From: Pseudaestuariivita atlantica
Lineage (GTDB): Bacteria > Pseudomonadota > Alphaproteobacteria > Rhodobacterales > Rhodobacteraceae
Direction: 5' to 3'
Assembly: GCF_001205715.1 (NCBI RefSeq)
Contig: NZ_AQQZ01000001.1
Span: forward strand, 558,001-622,000
DNA: 64,000 nt
In this document: positions 1 through 8,227 of the stretch, piece by piece
Layout of the letters: each line of letters starts with the position of its first letter
How positions within the stretch are numbered: position 1 is the stretch's first letter
Translations under genes and position numbers: made by a program
Notes under the pieces: generated by a model
Seen by the model: only the letters and a program-made list of their open reading frames with translations
What the model was told of the DNA's origin: nothing
Database searches by the model: none

Positions 1-105
1 GCGCAGGGGTTCGAGGCAGTTGGCAAGGCACAGGTTTGAAAATCGGTCGAACAGCACGAACGCGACCGAGGTCGCCTCATCTGCCGGTTTTGTCCACTCT
101 TGCAT
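1..105 (-). CDS. GlxA-family transcriptional regulator, 5' end only (CdhR-like)
   Basis: The first 35 codons of a gene that runs off the left edge on the minus strand. They translate to a start MQEWTKPADE followed by VAFVLFDRFSNLCLANCLEP. That stretch resembles the opening beta strand of the DJ-1/PfpI-like domain of GlxA-type AraC regulators, which have an amidotransferase-like sensor domain and a C-terminal AraC helix-turn-helix. It is divergent from the carnitine operon, with 74 bp between the start codons. That is the arrangement expected of a local activator such as CdhR, the carnitine regulator of pseudomonads. The family call rests on 35 residues only; the link to carnitine is inferred from position. 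Confidence 0.7.
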   Translation of the reverse strand, partial: MQEWTKPADEATSVAFVLFDRFSNLCLANCLEPLR

Positions 106-179
106 GGTTTCTGTCGCCTTTGGCCGCGTTTTGTCCCGTCTAGCGCACTAGGCTGGCGCACGAAACAGGGAGATGCCGC
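106..179. promoter_or_regulatory. divergent control region of the carnitine operon
   Basis: The 74 bp between the regulator and the first operon gene. A Shine-Dalgarno AGGGAG lies at 167-172, 7 nt before the chosen ATG at 180. Two direct copies of GCGCAC (143-148 and 156-161) lie 13 bp apart; AraC-type proteins often bind direct repeats, so these may be half-sites, but that is a guess. I see no convincing -35/-10 pair. Confidence 0.4.
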
Positions 180-1088
180 ATGCCACTGACCATGAACACC
201 GAGGTCTTCATCACCTGCGCCGTTACCGGATCGGGCGGCACGCAGGATCGCTCGCCGCACGTGCCGCGCTCTCCGAAACAGATTGCCGACAGCGCCATCG
301 CGGCGGCCAAGGCGGGCGCGGCGATCGTGCATTGCCACGTGCGCGACCCCGAAACCGGCACGCCCGCCCGCGACCTGGCCTATTACCGCGAAGTGACCGA
401 CCGCATCCGCGACGCCGAGGTCGACATGGTCCTGAACCTGACCGCGGGCATGGGCGGCGACATCGTGTTCGGCAGCGCCAAGGCGCCGCTGCCGCTGGCC
501 GAGGGCACCGACATGATCGGCGCCGAGGAACGGGTGGCCCATGTCGCCGAGTGCCTGCCCGAGATCTGCACGCTCGATTGCGGCACGATGAACTTTGCCG
601 AGGCCGATTACGTGATGACCAACACGCCGGGCATGTTGCAGGCGATGGGGCGGATGATGACCGATCTGGGCGTGAAGCCCGAGATCGAGGCCTTCGATAC
701 CGGCCACCTGTGGTACGCCAAGCAGCTGGTCGAAGACGGCATCCTAGACGCGCCCGCGCTGGTGCAATTGTGCATGGGGGTGCCGTGGGGCGCGCCGGAT
801 GACCTGAATACCTTCATGGCGATGGTCAACAACGTGCCCAGCGACTGGACGTTTTCGGCCTTCTCGCTGGGGCGGCACCAGATGGCCTATGTCGCGGCGG
901 CGGTGCTGGCGGGCGGCAACGTCCGCGTGGGGCTGGAGGACAACCTGTGGCTCGGCAAGGGGCAGCTGGCGACCAACGCGCAACTGGTCGAACGCGCGGT
1001 GGGCATCATCGAAGGCTTGGGCGCGCGGGTGATCGGCCCGGAGGAGGTGCGCACCCGTCTTGGTCTGAACAAACGAGCGCCCCGGTGA
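180..1088 (+). CDS. beta-keto acid cleavage enzyme (BKACE), probably 3-dehydrocarnitine cleavage
   Basis: 302-residue TIM-barrel enzyme of the BKACE/DUF849 family, which cleaves a beta-keto acid with acetyl-CoA. The N-terminus has the family pattern EVFITCAVTGSG, and the metal-binding HCHVRD motif puts His51 and His53 in place for zinc. The next genes encode carnitine dehydrogenase and betainyl-CoA thioesterase, so the likely substrate is 3-dehydrocarnitine, giving betainyl-CoA and acetoacetate. The start at 180 is backed by AGGGAG 7 nt upstream; ATG 192 is a shorter alternative. Its stop overlaps the next start by 4 nt (GTGA). The family is clear; the substrate comes from context. Confidence 0.85.
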   Translation: MPLTMNTEVFITCAVTGSGGTQDRSPHVPRSPKQIADSAIAAAKAGAAIVHCHVRDPETGTPARDLAYYREVTDRIRDAEVDMVLNLTAGMGGDIVFGSAKAPLPLAEGTDMIGAEERVAHVAECLPEICTLDCGTMNFAEADYVMTNTPGMLQAMGRMMTDLGVKPEIEAFDTGHLWYAKQLVEDGILDAPALVQLCMGVPWGAPDDLNTFMAMVNNVPSDWTFSAFSLGRHQMAYVAAAVLAGGNVRVGLEDNLWLGKGQLATNAQLVERAVGIIEGLGARVIGPEEVRTRLGLNKRAPR

Positions 1089-1846
1089 CGCGCGTTCTGG
1101 TCACGGGTGGCGCTGCAGGGATCGGTCGGCGGATTGCCGAACGGTTCCTCGACACGGGCGCGCGCGTGGCGATCTGTGACGCCGATCCCGTGGCTGTCGA
1201 TCAGATGAAATCGTCCCATGCCAATGTCTTGGCCGAGACAGTTGATGTGACGGACGAAGCCGGGATGGATGCCTTCCTGTCACGGGTCGAGGCGGAGTTC
1301 GGTGGGATCGACGTCGTCTGCGCCAATGCAGGCACCGGCGGGCCAGCAGGCCGGATCGAGGATCTGGATTATGAGGCGTGGCAGGATTGCGTGGCCGTCA
1401 ACCTGCACGGCGCCTTCCTGACCTGCCGCTGGGCCGCGCGCGTGATGCGCAAGCAGAAACAGGGGCTTATCACGATAACCTCATCCACGTCGGGCCAATG
1501 GGGCCATCCCTACCGCTCACCCTATGCCAGCGCGAAATGGGCGCTGATCGGGCTGACCAAGACGCTTGCGATGGAGCTTGGGCCGGTGGGAGTTCGGGTG
1601 AACGCGATCTGCCCCGGCGCGGTCGAAGGCGACCGGATGGAGCGGGTGCTGGAGCGCGAGGCGCAGGCAGGCGGTCGCGACAAGGAAGAGGTGCGCGCGC
1701 AATACGTGCAGGGCGTGTCGATGCGCACATGGGTGACGGCGGACGATATCGCGGACAGCGTGCTGTTCCTTGCCTCGCCCGCCGCCTCGAAGATTTCAGG
1801 CCAGGTGCTGGCCGTGGACGGACATACGGAGACGAACGCGCCATGA
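1085..1846 (+). CDS. short-chain dehydrogenase/reductase of the carnitine operon
   Basis: 253-residue classical SDR starting at GTG 1085, inside the preceding stop (GTGA overlap). The NAD(P)-binding TGGAAGIG spans residues 7-14 and the NAG motif is near 81-83. Catalytic residues are Ser134, Tyr147 and Lys151 (YASAK). It is translationally coupled to carnitine dehydrogenase, so it probably oxidises a hydroxyl on a carnitine-type compound, perhaps the opposite enantiomer to that handled by the next gene. No single residue fixes the substrate; 3-oxoacyl-reductase activity is an alternative. A longer reading from an upstream ATG would overlap the BKACE gene heavily and has no SDR-like sequence. 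Confidence 0.85.
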   Translation: MTRVLVTGGAAGIGRRIAERFLDTGARVAICDADPVAVDQMKSSHANVLAETVDVTDEAGMDAFLSRVEAEFGGIDVVCANAGTGGPAGRIEDLDYEAWQDCVAVNLHGAFLTCRWAARVMRKQKQGLITITSSTSGQWGHPYRSPYASAKWALIGLTKTLAMELGPVGVRVNAICPGAVEGDRMERVLEREAQAGGRDKEEVRAQYVQGVSMRTWVTADDIADSVLFLASPAASKISGQVLAVDGHTETNAP

Positions 1847-3261
1847 CGGATGCAAGACAGACCGCCGCGATCATCGGTGGCGGCGTGATCGGCGGCGGCT
1901 GGGCCGCGCGGTTCCTGCTGATGGGGTGGGACGTGCGGGTGCATGACCCCGACCCCGAGGCCGAGCGCAAGATCGGCGATGTTCTGGCAGGCGCCCGCCG
2001 CGCTTTGCCCATGCTCTACGACGTGGCTTTGCCCGACGAAGGCACGCTGACCTTCCATAACTCGGTGGGCGAGGCGGTAACCGGTGCGGCCTGGGTGCAG
2101 GAAAGCGTGCCGGAACGGCTCGACCTGAAACACCGGGTCTTCGCCGAAATCCAGTCGCATCTCGACCCCGAGGCGGTGATCGGCTCGTCGACATCGGGTT
2201 TCAAACCGTCCGAGTTGCAACAGGGGGCCAAGGACCCGACGCAAATCCTCGTGACGCACCCGTTCAACCCGGTCTACCTGCTCCCGCTGGTCGAACTGGT
2301 GCCCGGCGACACACACGATCCGCGCGCCGTGGCCTGGGCCGAAGAGGTGCTGACGGGGCTCGGCATGGCGCCCTTGCGGGTTCGGGCCGAGATCGATGCG
2401 CATATCGCCGACCGATTCCTCGAAGCCGTCTGGCGAGAGGCGCTGTGGCTCATCAAGGACGGGATCGCCACAACGGCAGAGATCGACGAGGCGATCCGCA
2501 TGGGGTTCGGTCTCAGATGGGCGCAGATGGGGTTGTTCGAAACCTACCGCATCGCAGGCGGCGAGGCGGGCATGCGCCATTTCATCGAACAGTTCGGCCC
2601 GGCGCTGGCATGGCCGTGGACCAAGCTGATGGATGTGCCCGAGCTGGACGACGCGCTGATCGACCGGATCGCGGCGCAGTCGGACGCGCAATCGGGCCAT
2701 TTGTCGATCCGGGAGCTTGAGCGGCTGCGCGATGACAATCTCGTCGCCATGCTGCGCGCCCTGCGGCAGCAGGGGTCGGCGGCGGGCGCGCATCTGAACG
2801 CGCACGAGGCGCAGATCGCGCCCGCGATCGCCGATGCCTCGCCCCTTGTCACGGTGCGCCGGACGGTGCCGGTCGACTGGACGGATTACAACGGCCACAT
2901 GAACGAAGGCCGGTACGGGCAGGTCTTTTCCGACGCCGCCGATTTCGTGATGCGCCTTGTGGGCGCGGACGCCGATTATATCGCGTCGGGGCTGAGTTAT
3001 TTCACGGTCGAGACGACGGTGAAGTACCTTGCCGAAACCCATGCCGGTGCGCCGTTTCACGTGGTCACGCAGGTGCTGGAAGGCGCGGGCAAGAAGCTGA
3101 AGCTTTATCACGAGATGCGGGGCGAAGACGGCACCGTGCAGGCCACCTGCGAGCAGATGCTGATCCATGTCAGCCTTGAGACGCGGCGCAGTTGCCCGCC
3201 GCGCGCCGATGTTGAGAAAAAGGTCGAAGAGCTGGCCGCAAGTCACGGAGCGGGCGCATGA
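1843..3261 (+). CDS. lcdH: L-carnitine dehydrogenase fused to betainyl-CoA thioesterase
   Basis: 472 residues in two domains. Residues 1 to about 320 form a 3-hydroxyacyl-CoA-dehydrogenase-like part with the NAD loop IGGGVIGGGWAARF (glycines 12-19) and the substrate-pocket sequence THPFNPVYLLPLVE. From about residue 335 comes a hot-dog thioesterase of the 4HBT type, with DYNGHMNEGRY starting at Asp348. The first domain oxidises L-carnitine to 3-dehydrocarnitine; the second should hydrolyse betainyl-CoA to glycine betaine. So one chain covers the steps before and after the BKACE reaction. Start ATG 1843 overlaps the SDR stop (ATGA). Carnitine dehydrogenase/thioesterase fusions are known in alphaproteobacteria, where pseudomonads use separate CdhA and CdhB. 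Confidence 0.9.
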   Translation: MTDARQTAAIIGGGVIGGGWAARFLLMGWDVRVHDPDPEAERKIGDVLAGARRALPMLYDVALPDEGTLTFHNSVGEAVTGAAWVQESVPERLDLKHRVFAEIQSHLDPEAVIGSSTSGFKPSELQQGAKDPTQILVTHPFNPVYLLPLVELVPGDTHDPRAVAWAEEVLTGLGMAPLRVRAEIDAHIADRFLEAVWREALWLIKDGIATTAEIDEAIRMGFGLRWAQMGLFETYRIAGGEAGMRHFIEQFGPALAWPWTKLMDVPELDDALIDRIAAQSDAQSGHLSIRELERLRDDNLVAMLRALRQQGSAAGAHLNAHEAQIAPAIADASPLVTVRRTVPVDWTDYNGHMNEGRYGQVFSDAADFVMRLVGADADYIASGLSYFTVETTVKYLAETHAGAPFHVVTQVLEGAGKKLKLYHEMRGEDGTVQATCEQMLIHVSLETRRSCPPRADVEKKVEELAASHGAGA

Positions 3262-4418
3262 ATTTCGGATTGAGTGACGAGCAGGAGATGATCGTCTCCA
3301 CCGTGCGGAGCTTTGTCGAGAACGAGATTTACCCGCACGAGGACCTGGTGGAGCGGACCGGTGAAGTGCCGTCCGACCTCGCGCAGGAGATCAAGCGCAA
3401 GACGCTCGATCTGGGGTTCTATGCCTGCAATTTCCCCGAAGAGGTCGGCGGCGCGGGGCTGAACCACCTTGATTTCGCGCTGGTCGAACGGGAGCTGGGG
3501 CGCGGGTCGATGGCGCTGACGCATTTCTTTGGCCGTCCGCAGAACATCCTGATGGCCTGCGAGGGCGAGCAGCGGGAGAAGTACCTGCTGCCCGCCGTGC
3601 GGGGCGAGCGGATGGACGCGCTTGCCATGACCGAGCCCGAGGCCGGATCGGACGTGCGCGGGATGCGCTGCACGGCGGTGCGGGATGGCGGCGACTGGGT
3701 GGTGAACGGGACCAAGCATTTCATCTCGGGCGCCGACCACGCGGATTTCTTCATCGTCTTCATCGCAACCGGCGTGGACGAGACGCCGAAGGGCCCGAAG
3801 AAACGCATCACGGCCTTCCTTGTCGACCGGGGCCATCCGGGGTTCGAGGTGCGGGATGGGTACCAGTCGGTCTCTCACCGGGGCTACAAGAACTGCGTGC
3901 TGGAGTTCACCGATTGCCGGTTGCCCGACGCGCAGGTTCTGGGCGAGGTCGATGGCGGGTTCGACGTGATGAACACGTGGCTTTACGCCACGCGGATCAC
4001 GGTGGCGACGATGTCGGTGGGCCGCGCGCGGCGCTGTTTCGACTATGCGCTCGACTACGCCGCCGAGCGCAAGCAGTTCGGCCAGCAGATCGGCAAGTTC
4101 CAGGGCGTGAGCTTCCAGATCGCCGACATGATCACCGAGATCGACGCGGCCGATTACCTGACGCTCGCCTCGGCGTGGCGGCTCGATCAGGGGCTTGATG
4201 CCAATCGCGAAATCGCATCGGCCAAGGTCTATGCGACCGAGATGCTGGCACATGTCACCGACGCGACCTTGCAGATCTTCGGGGGCATGGGCCTAATGTC
4301 GGACTTCCCGATCGAACGGTTCTGGCGCGATGCGCGGGTCGAACGGATTTGGGACGGGACCTCGGAAATCCAGCGGCACATCATCTCGCGCAGTCTGCTG
4401 CGTCCGCTGGGCGCATGA
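3258..4418 (+). CDS. acyl-CoA dehydrogenase, probably gamma-butyrobetainyl-CoA dehydrogenase
   Basis: 386-residue FAD flavoprotein of the acyl-CoA dehydrogenase family with the usual helical, beta-barrel and helical layout. Visible motifs are MTEPEAGSD, the flavin loop ADHADFFIVF and the C-terminal RDARVERIWDGTSEIQR. The base that is Glu in MCAD (YEGT) is Asp366 here (WDGT), an exchange also seen in ACAD10/11-like enzymes. The operon next supplies an acyl-CoA synthetase and a CaiD-like hydratase, so the likely reaction is gamma-butyrobetainyl-CoA to crotonobetainyl-CoA. The start overlaps the previous stop by 4 nt. The family is certain; the substrate is inferred. Confidence 0.85.
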   Translation: MNFGLSDEQEMIVSTVRSFVENEIYPHEDLVERTGEVPSDLAQEIKRKTLDLGFYACNFPEEVGGAGLNHLDFALVERELGRGSMALTHFFGRPQNILMACEGEQREKYLLPAVRGERMDALAMTEPEAGSDVRGMRCTAVRDGGDWVVNGTKHFISGADHADFFIVFIATGVDETPKGPKKRITAFLVDRGHPGFEVRDGYQSVSHRGYKNCVLEFTDCRLPDAQVLGEVDGGFDVMNTWLYATRITVATMSVGRARRCFDYALDYAAERKQFGQQIGKFQGVSFQIADMITEIDAADYLTLASAWRLDQGLDANREIASAKVYATEMLAHVTDATLQIFGGMGLMSDFPIERFWRDARVERIWDGTSEIQRHIISRSLLRPLGA

Positions 4419-6457
4419 CCGACGGGCTGCGCCGGTTGCTGGCGCCGCGATCCATCGCGGTTGTGGGGGGTGGCGCGTGGTGTCGGAACGTGATCCGCGC
4501 GGCGACCGAGTTCGGGTTCGACGGGCCGATCTGGCCGGTGCATCCGACGCGGACCGAGGTGGCGGGCCTGCCCGCCGTGCCCGGCGTCGATGCCTTGCCT
4601 GATGCGCCCGATGCGGCCTTCGTGGGTGTGAACCATGCCGCCACGCTTGACGTGATCGCGGCGCTGGATGCGCGCGGGGCAGGGGGTGCCGTGGCCTTTG
4701 CCAGCGGGTTCGGCGAGGTCGAGGACGCGGATGCGGGTGACCGGCAGGCGCGGCTGGTCGAGGTTGCGGGTGAGATGCCCGTGATCGGGCCGAATTGCTA
4801 TGGTTTCGTCAACGCGCTGGATCGAGCGGCGCTCTGGCCGGACCAGCACGGGCTGGTACCCGTGGCGCGCGGCGTCGCCATCGTGACGCAATCGTCGAAC
4901 ATCGCGATCAACATGACGATGCAGCGTCGCGGTCTGCCCATCGCCGCGATCGTGACGGCGGGCAATCAGGCGCAGCTGGGGCTGGCCGACCTGGGAGAAG
5001 CGCTTTTGCGCGATGACCGGATCACGGCGCTTGGCCTGCATATCGAAGGCGTCGGCGACCTTCGCGCGTTCGAGAGGATGGCGGCAACGGCCCGCGCCCT
5101 TGGCAAGCCGGTCGTGGTGCTGAAAGCGGGACGGTCGGCAGCGGCGCGGGAAGCGACGCTGTCGCACACGGCATCCCTTGCGGGCAGCAGCGCCGGGGCC
5201 TCGGCGCTCTTTCGGCGGCTGGGCTGCGTGGAGACCGAAGGGATTGCGGCCTTCCTTGAGACGCTCAAATTTCTGCACGTAACCGGGCCACTCAAGGGCG
5301 GGCGCCTCGCGTCGATGTCCTGTTCCGGGGGCGAGGCGTCGCTGATCGCGGATGCGGTGGAGGGATTGCCGGGGCTCGACTGGGCTCCGATGACGGAGGC
5401 GCAGCGCACGGGGCTGGCAGAGGCGCTTGGCCCCAGGGTGACGCTCGCCAACCCGCTGGATTATCACACGTATATCTGGAACGACGTGCCCGCGATGACC
5501 CGCGCCTACGCGGCGATGCTGGCCGGGCCGCAGGACCTGACGCTGATCGTGGCGGATTTCCCGCGCGCGGATCGCTGCGATCCCGCCGACTGGGCCTGCA
5601 TCGTCGACGCCGCGCGGGACGCTCAGGCAAAGGCGGGCGGGCGGCTGGCGCTGATCGCAAGCCTGCCTGACACGATGCCCGAGGACGTGGTGGCCGCGCT
5701 TGCGCCGCACGGAATCGCCTGCCTGTCGGGGCTGACCGAGGGGTTGGAGGCGGTGCGGCTGGCGGCCACGCCCGGCCCTGCCACGACGCCTGATCCGGTG
5801 CTGTTGGCAACCGAACCGCGTGATCCGGTGCGGGTCGAGGAGGGCACGGCGAAGGACTGGCTGGCCGCGCACGGCGTGCCGGTGCCCCGGCGCGCGCGGG
5901 CCCGCGATGCTGCCGAAATTGCCGATGCGGCGCGGGCGCTGACCGTGCCGCTGGTCCTGAAAGGCGAGGGCGTGGCGCATAAATCCGAGGCAGGGGCGGT
6001 GCGGCTGGGGCTGACGTCGCCCGACGCAGTGCGCGCGGCGGCGGAAGAAATGGCGGCTCCGGGGTTTCTGGTCGAGGAGCAGATTGAAGGCGGCGTGGCC
6101 GAGATCCTCGTGGGCGTGGTGCGCGACCCCGCGCACGGGTTCGTCCTGACGCTGGGCGCGGGCGGTGTGCTGACCGAGATGTTGCGCGATACGGTGTCAA
6201 TGCTGGTCCCGGCCTCGCGTGCCGAGGTCGAACAGGGGCTGAACGGCTTGCGCGTCGCCACGCTGCTTGACGGATATCGCGGGCGGCCCGCGGGGGCGAA
6301 GGCGGCGCTGCTCGACCTGGTGATGGCGGTGCAGGCCGCGGTCATTGCCGACGCGGCCCGTTTGAACGAAGTTGAGATCAACCCGGTGATCGTGACGCCC
6401 GACCGCGCGGTCGCGGTGGATGCGCTGATCGAAAGAGGAGACATGCGCGATGAGTGA
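4415..6457 (+). CDS. NDP-forming acyl-CoA synthetase, probable carnitine/gamma-butyrobetaine:CoA ligase
   Basis: 680 residues, single-chain alpha-beta type ADP-forming acyl-CoA synthetase. Domains in order: CoA-binding Rossmann fold (about 8-130), two succinyl-CoA-synthetase-like flavodoxin folds (about 145-440), and an ATP-grasp domain from about 460 to the end with VPLVLKGEGVAHKSEAGAV. The phosphohistidine is His251 in LSHTASLAG. It should activate gamma-butyrobetaine or crotonobetaine for the neighbouring dehydrogenase and hydratase. Enterobacteria use an AMP-forming ligase (CaiC) or CoA-transferase (CaiB) for this step, so the NDP-forming type is a different solution. Start ATG 4415 overlaps the previous stop (ATGA). 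Confidence 0.85.
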   Translation: MTDGLRRLLAPRSIAVVGGGAWCRNVIRAATEFGFDGPIWPVHPTRTEVAGLPAVPGVDALPDAPDAAFVGVNHAATLDVIAALDARGAGGAVAFASGFGEVEDADAGDRQARLVEVAGEMPVIGPNCYGFVNALDRAALWPDQHGLVPVARGVAIVTQSSNIAINMTMQRRGLPIAAIVTAGNQAQLGLADLGEALLRDDRITALGLHIEGVGDLRAFERMAATARALGKPVVVLKAGRSAAAREATLSHTASLAGSSAGASALFRRLGCVETEGIAAFLETLKFLHVTGPLKGGRLASMSCSGGEASLIADAVEGLPGLDWAPMTEAQRTGLAEALGPRVTLANPLDYHTYIWNDVPAMTRAYAAMLAGPQDLTLIVADFPRADRCDPADWACIVDAARDAQAKAGGRLALIASLPDTMPEDVVAALAPHGIACLSGLTEGLEAVRLAATPGPATTPDPVLLATEPRDPVRVEEGTAKDWLAAHGVPVPRRARARDAAEIADAARALTVPLVLKGEGVAHKSEAGAVRLGLTSPDAVRAAAEEMAAPGFLVEEQIEGGVAEILVGVVRDPAHGFVLTLGAGGVLTEMLRDTVSMLVPASRAEVEQGLNGLRVATLLDGYRGRPAGAKAALLDLVMAVQAAVIADAARLNEVEINPVIVTPDRAVAVDALIERGDMRDE

Positions 6458-7232
6458 CGCCCTGAAGGTGACCCGGAACGGTGCAATCCTGGAAGTGGTG
6501 CTGGACCGGCCCAAGGCCAATGCCATCGACCTGCAGACAAGCCGTGCCATGGGCGAGGTCTTTCGTGACTTCCGCGACGATCCCGATCTGCGGGTCGCGA
6601 TCATCACCGGCGGGGGAGAGAAGTTCTTTTGCGCCGGGTGGGACCTGAAGGCGGCGGCGGACGGGGACGCGGTCGACGGCGATTACGGCGTCGGCGGGTT
6701 CGGCGGCTTGCAGGAGATGCGGGCGATGAACAAGCCGGTGATCGCGGCGATCAACGGCATCTGCTGTGGCGGCGGGCTGGAGCTGGCCTTGTCAGCCGAC
6801 ATCCTGATCGCGGCGGATCATGCGAGTTTCGCCCTGCCCGAAATCCGGTCGGGCACCGTGGCGGACGCGGCGAGCGTCAAGCTGCCCAAGCGCATCCCCT
6901 ACCACATCGCGATGGAGATGCTGCTGACGGGGCGCTGGATCGACGCGGAAGAGGCGGCGCGCTGGGGCATGATCAACCGCATCGTGCCGGCGGCGTCGCT
7001 GATGGACGAGGTGCGGCAGACGGCGGAGTTGCTCGCATCCGGTCCGCCGCTTGTCTACGCCGCGATCAAGGAGATCGTGCGCGAGGCCGAGGCGATGACG
7101 TTCCAGGACGCGATGAACCGGATCACGCAGCGCCAGTTCGGCACCGTCGATCACCTCTATGCGTCCGAAGACCAGCTGGAAGGCGCGCGCGCCTTCGCCG
7201 AAAAGCGCGATCCGGTCTGGAAGGGGCGGTGA
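6450..7232 (+). CDS. caiD: crotonobetainyl-CoA hydratase / carnitinyl-CoA dehydratase
   Basis: 260-residue crotonase-fold enzyme, the last gene of the operon, overlapping the ligase by 8 nt. Cys61-Ala-Gly and GGG 107-109 form the oxyanion hole. Glu111 (GGGLELA) and Glu131 (LPEIRSG) sit at the two crotonase catalytic positions. The segment GTVADAASVKLPKRIPYH is characteristic of the CaiD subgroup. It should hydrate crotonobetainyl-CoA to L-carnitinyl-CoA, joining the CoA-dependent upper pathway to carnitine dehydrogenase. No separate thioesterase for carnitinyl-CoA is evident in the operon. Confidence 0.85.
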   Translation: MSDALKVTRNGAILEVVLDRPKANAIDLQTSRAMGEVFRDFRDDPDLRVAIITGGGEKFFCAGWDLKAAADGDAVDGDYGVGGFGGLQEMRAMNKPVIAAINGICCGGGLELALSADILIAADHASFALPEIRSGTVADAASVKLPKRIPYHIAMEMLLTGRWIDAEEAARWGMINRIVPAASLMDEVRQTAELLASGPPLVYAAIKEIVREAEAMTFQDAMNRITQRQFGTVDHLYASEDQLEGARAFAEKRDPVWKGR

Positions 7233-7272
7233 TCTGCTGCGCGGCCATTCGTTAAAATCGTCATAACAAAAT

Positions 7273-7291
7273 CGCCCGCGCGAGGCGGGCG
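7273..7291 (-). terminator. rho-independent terminator of the mepK-like gene
   Basis: Perfect 7-bp stem CGCCCGC (7273-7279) / GCGGGCG (7285-7291) with a 5-nt loop. Read on the minus strand, the stem is followed by ATTTTGTTATG, a U-rich tail, so it suits the minus-strand gene ending at 7327. On the plus strand there is no U tract, so it is a weaker stop for the carnitine operon. Confidence 0.7.
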
Positions 7292-7326
7292 TGTGGTAGA
7301 AGATGGTCAGTGGATATGGGTCCCGG

Positions 7327-7893
7327 TTACCGGCCCCAGGCGCGAACCGGACCGCAATCCATGTGCACGAAGTTCGACTTGGAATACCGGCCGACGCCGC
7401 CGCCGTTGCAGGCACCCGCGGCGCGCGCGATCTGGCCGACGGAGCGGGAGTTGAGCCGGATATCCGCGGCCTGTCCGACCATGTGCAGCGAATTCTTGGC
7501 CACGCCGCGCGAACGCGCCCGGAGCATCGCGTTGGTCTGCGGGCTGCGGTAGCCCGACAGGAGCATGTAGGGTTCGTTCACGTCCATGAGGTTGTGTGCG
7601 GCGGCCAGGATGTCGACGGTGCGCAGGTCGATCGTCTTGACCTGGTTGGTGCGCCAGTCGCGCATGAAGCGGTTCACCTCGGACACGGCGTCCTTGATGT
7701 AGTCGCCTTCGACCCAATAGATCATATCGATCCGCTCGCCCGTCCGGCCGGACATCATCCGGATGCGGCGGATGTCGCCGGAGCCGCGCAGGAAACCTGC
7801 TGCGTTGGTGTAGGTCGGCGCTGCGGTGACCAGGGTTGCGGCAAACGCACCCAATACCCCGCGGCGCGTGAAGCCGCCGTTTGATTTCGTCAT
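7327..7893 (-). CDS. DUF882 / MepK-like (YcbK) murein endopeptidase, Tat-exported
   Basis: 188 residues starting at ATG 7893. The N-terminus FTRRGVLGAFAATLV is a twin-arginine signal (Arg10-Arg11). The body is a peptidase M15-type fold with SGYRSPQTNAMLR, then His137, Asp144 (SLHMVGQAAD) and His177 (FVHMD) as the zinc-site pattern. E. coli MepK (YcbK), of this family, cuts peptidoglycan cross-links and lies next to the L,D-transpeptidase YcbB; here the divergent neighbour is also a YcbB-like transpeptidase. Likely role: periplasmic hydrolysis of cross-links made by that enzyme. An upstream start at 7953 would add 20 residues before the Tat motif. Confidence 0.85.
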   Translation of the reverse strand: MTKSNGGFTRRGVLGAFAATLVTAAPTYTNAAGFLRGSGDIRRIRMMSGRTGERIDMIYWVEGDYIKDAVSEVNRFMRDWRTNQVKTIDLRTVDILAAAHNLMDVNEPYMLLSGYRSPQTNAMLRARSRGVAKNSLHMVGQAADIRLNSRSVGQIARAAGACNGGGVGRYSKSNFVHMDCGPVRAWGR

Positions 7894-8227
7894 GTCTTGC
7901 GAGCCTCGTCGCTTGCCTGGTGCCAGGTGTTTCCCCGGCTTCTGCCATCTCATCCCCAGATGCCTCGCGTGTATGGCACAGGACGAATCTTATACCAAGC
8001 GAGAATCCGGGCTATTTTTAGGGATCAAGGGTAATCGGCAGAAATATGCTCAAATTATGGCGATCGTGGCGTGAGGGTGATATTTCTGCGCCATTGTCGC
8101 CGAAATGTTGCGGTGCAGGGCGGGTGCGGGCAGATGTGATTGGACAAAACGGGCCCGTCGCGGGACATATCATGCGGTAGAGGTGCCCGTTTGGCACGAG
8201 GTATGGTGTTCGAGTGGGACAAAAGGG
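7894..8227. promoter_or_regulatory. 334-bp divergent intergenic region with a 10-bp inverted repeat
   Basis: No gene seen. It separates the MepK-like and YcbB-like genes and must hold both promoters. A perfect inverted repeat, GCAGAAATAT at 8038-8047 and ATATTTCTGC at 8080-8089, has centres 42 bp apart, about four DNA turns. AT-rich sequence (CTATTTTTAGG) lies near 8012-8022. I assign no promoter. Confidence 0.4.

Noticed and set aside
1522-3246. A 574-codon minus-strand frame under the carnitine genes
   Set aside because: Composition typical of a shadow; the plus strand has three catalytic motifs in the same region.
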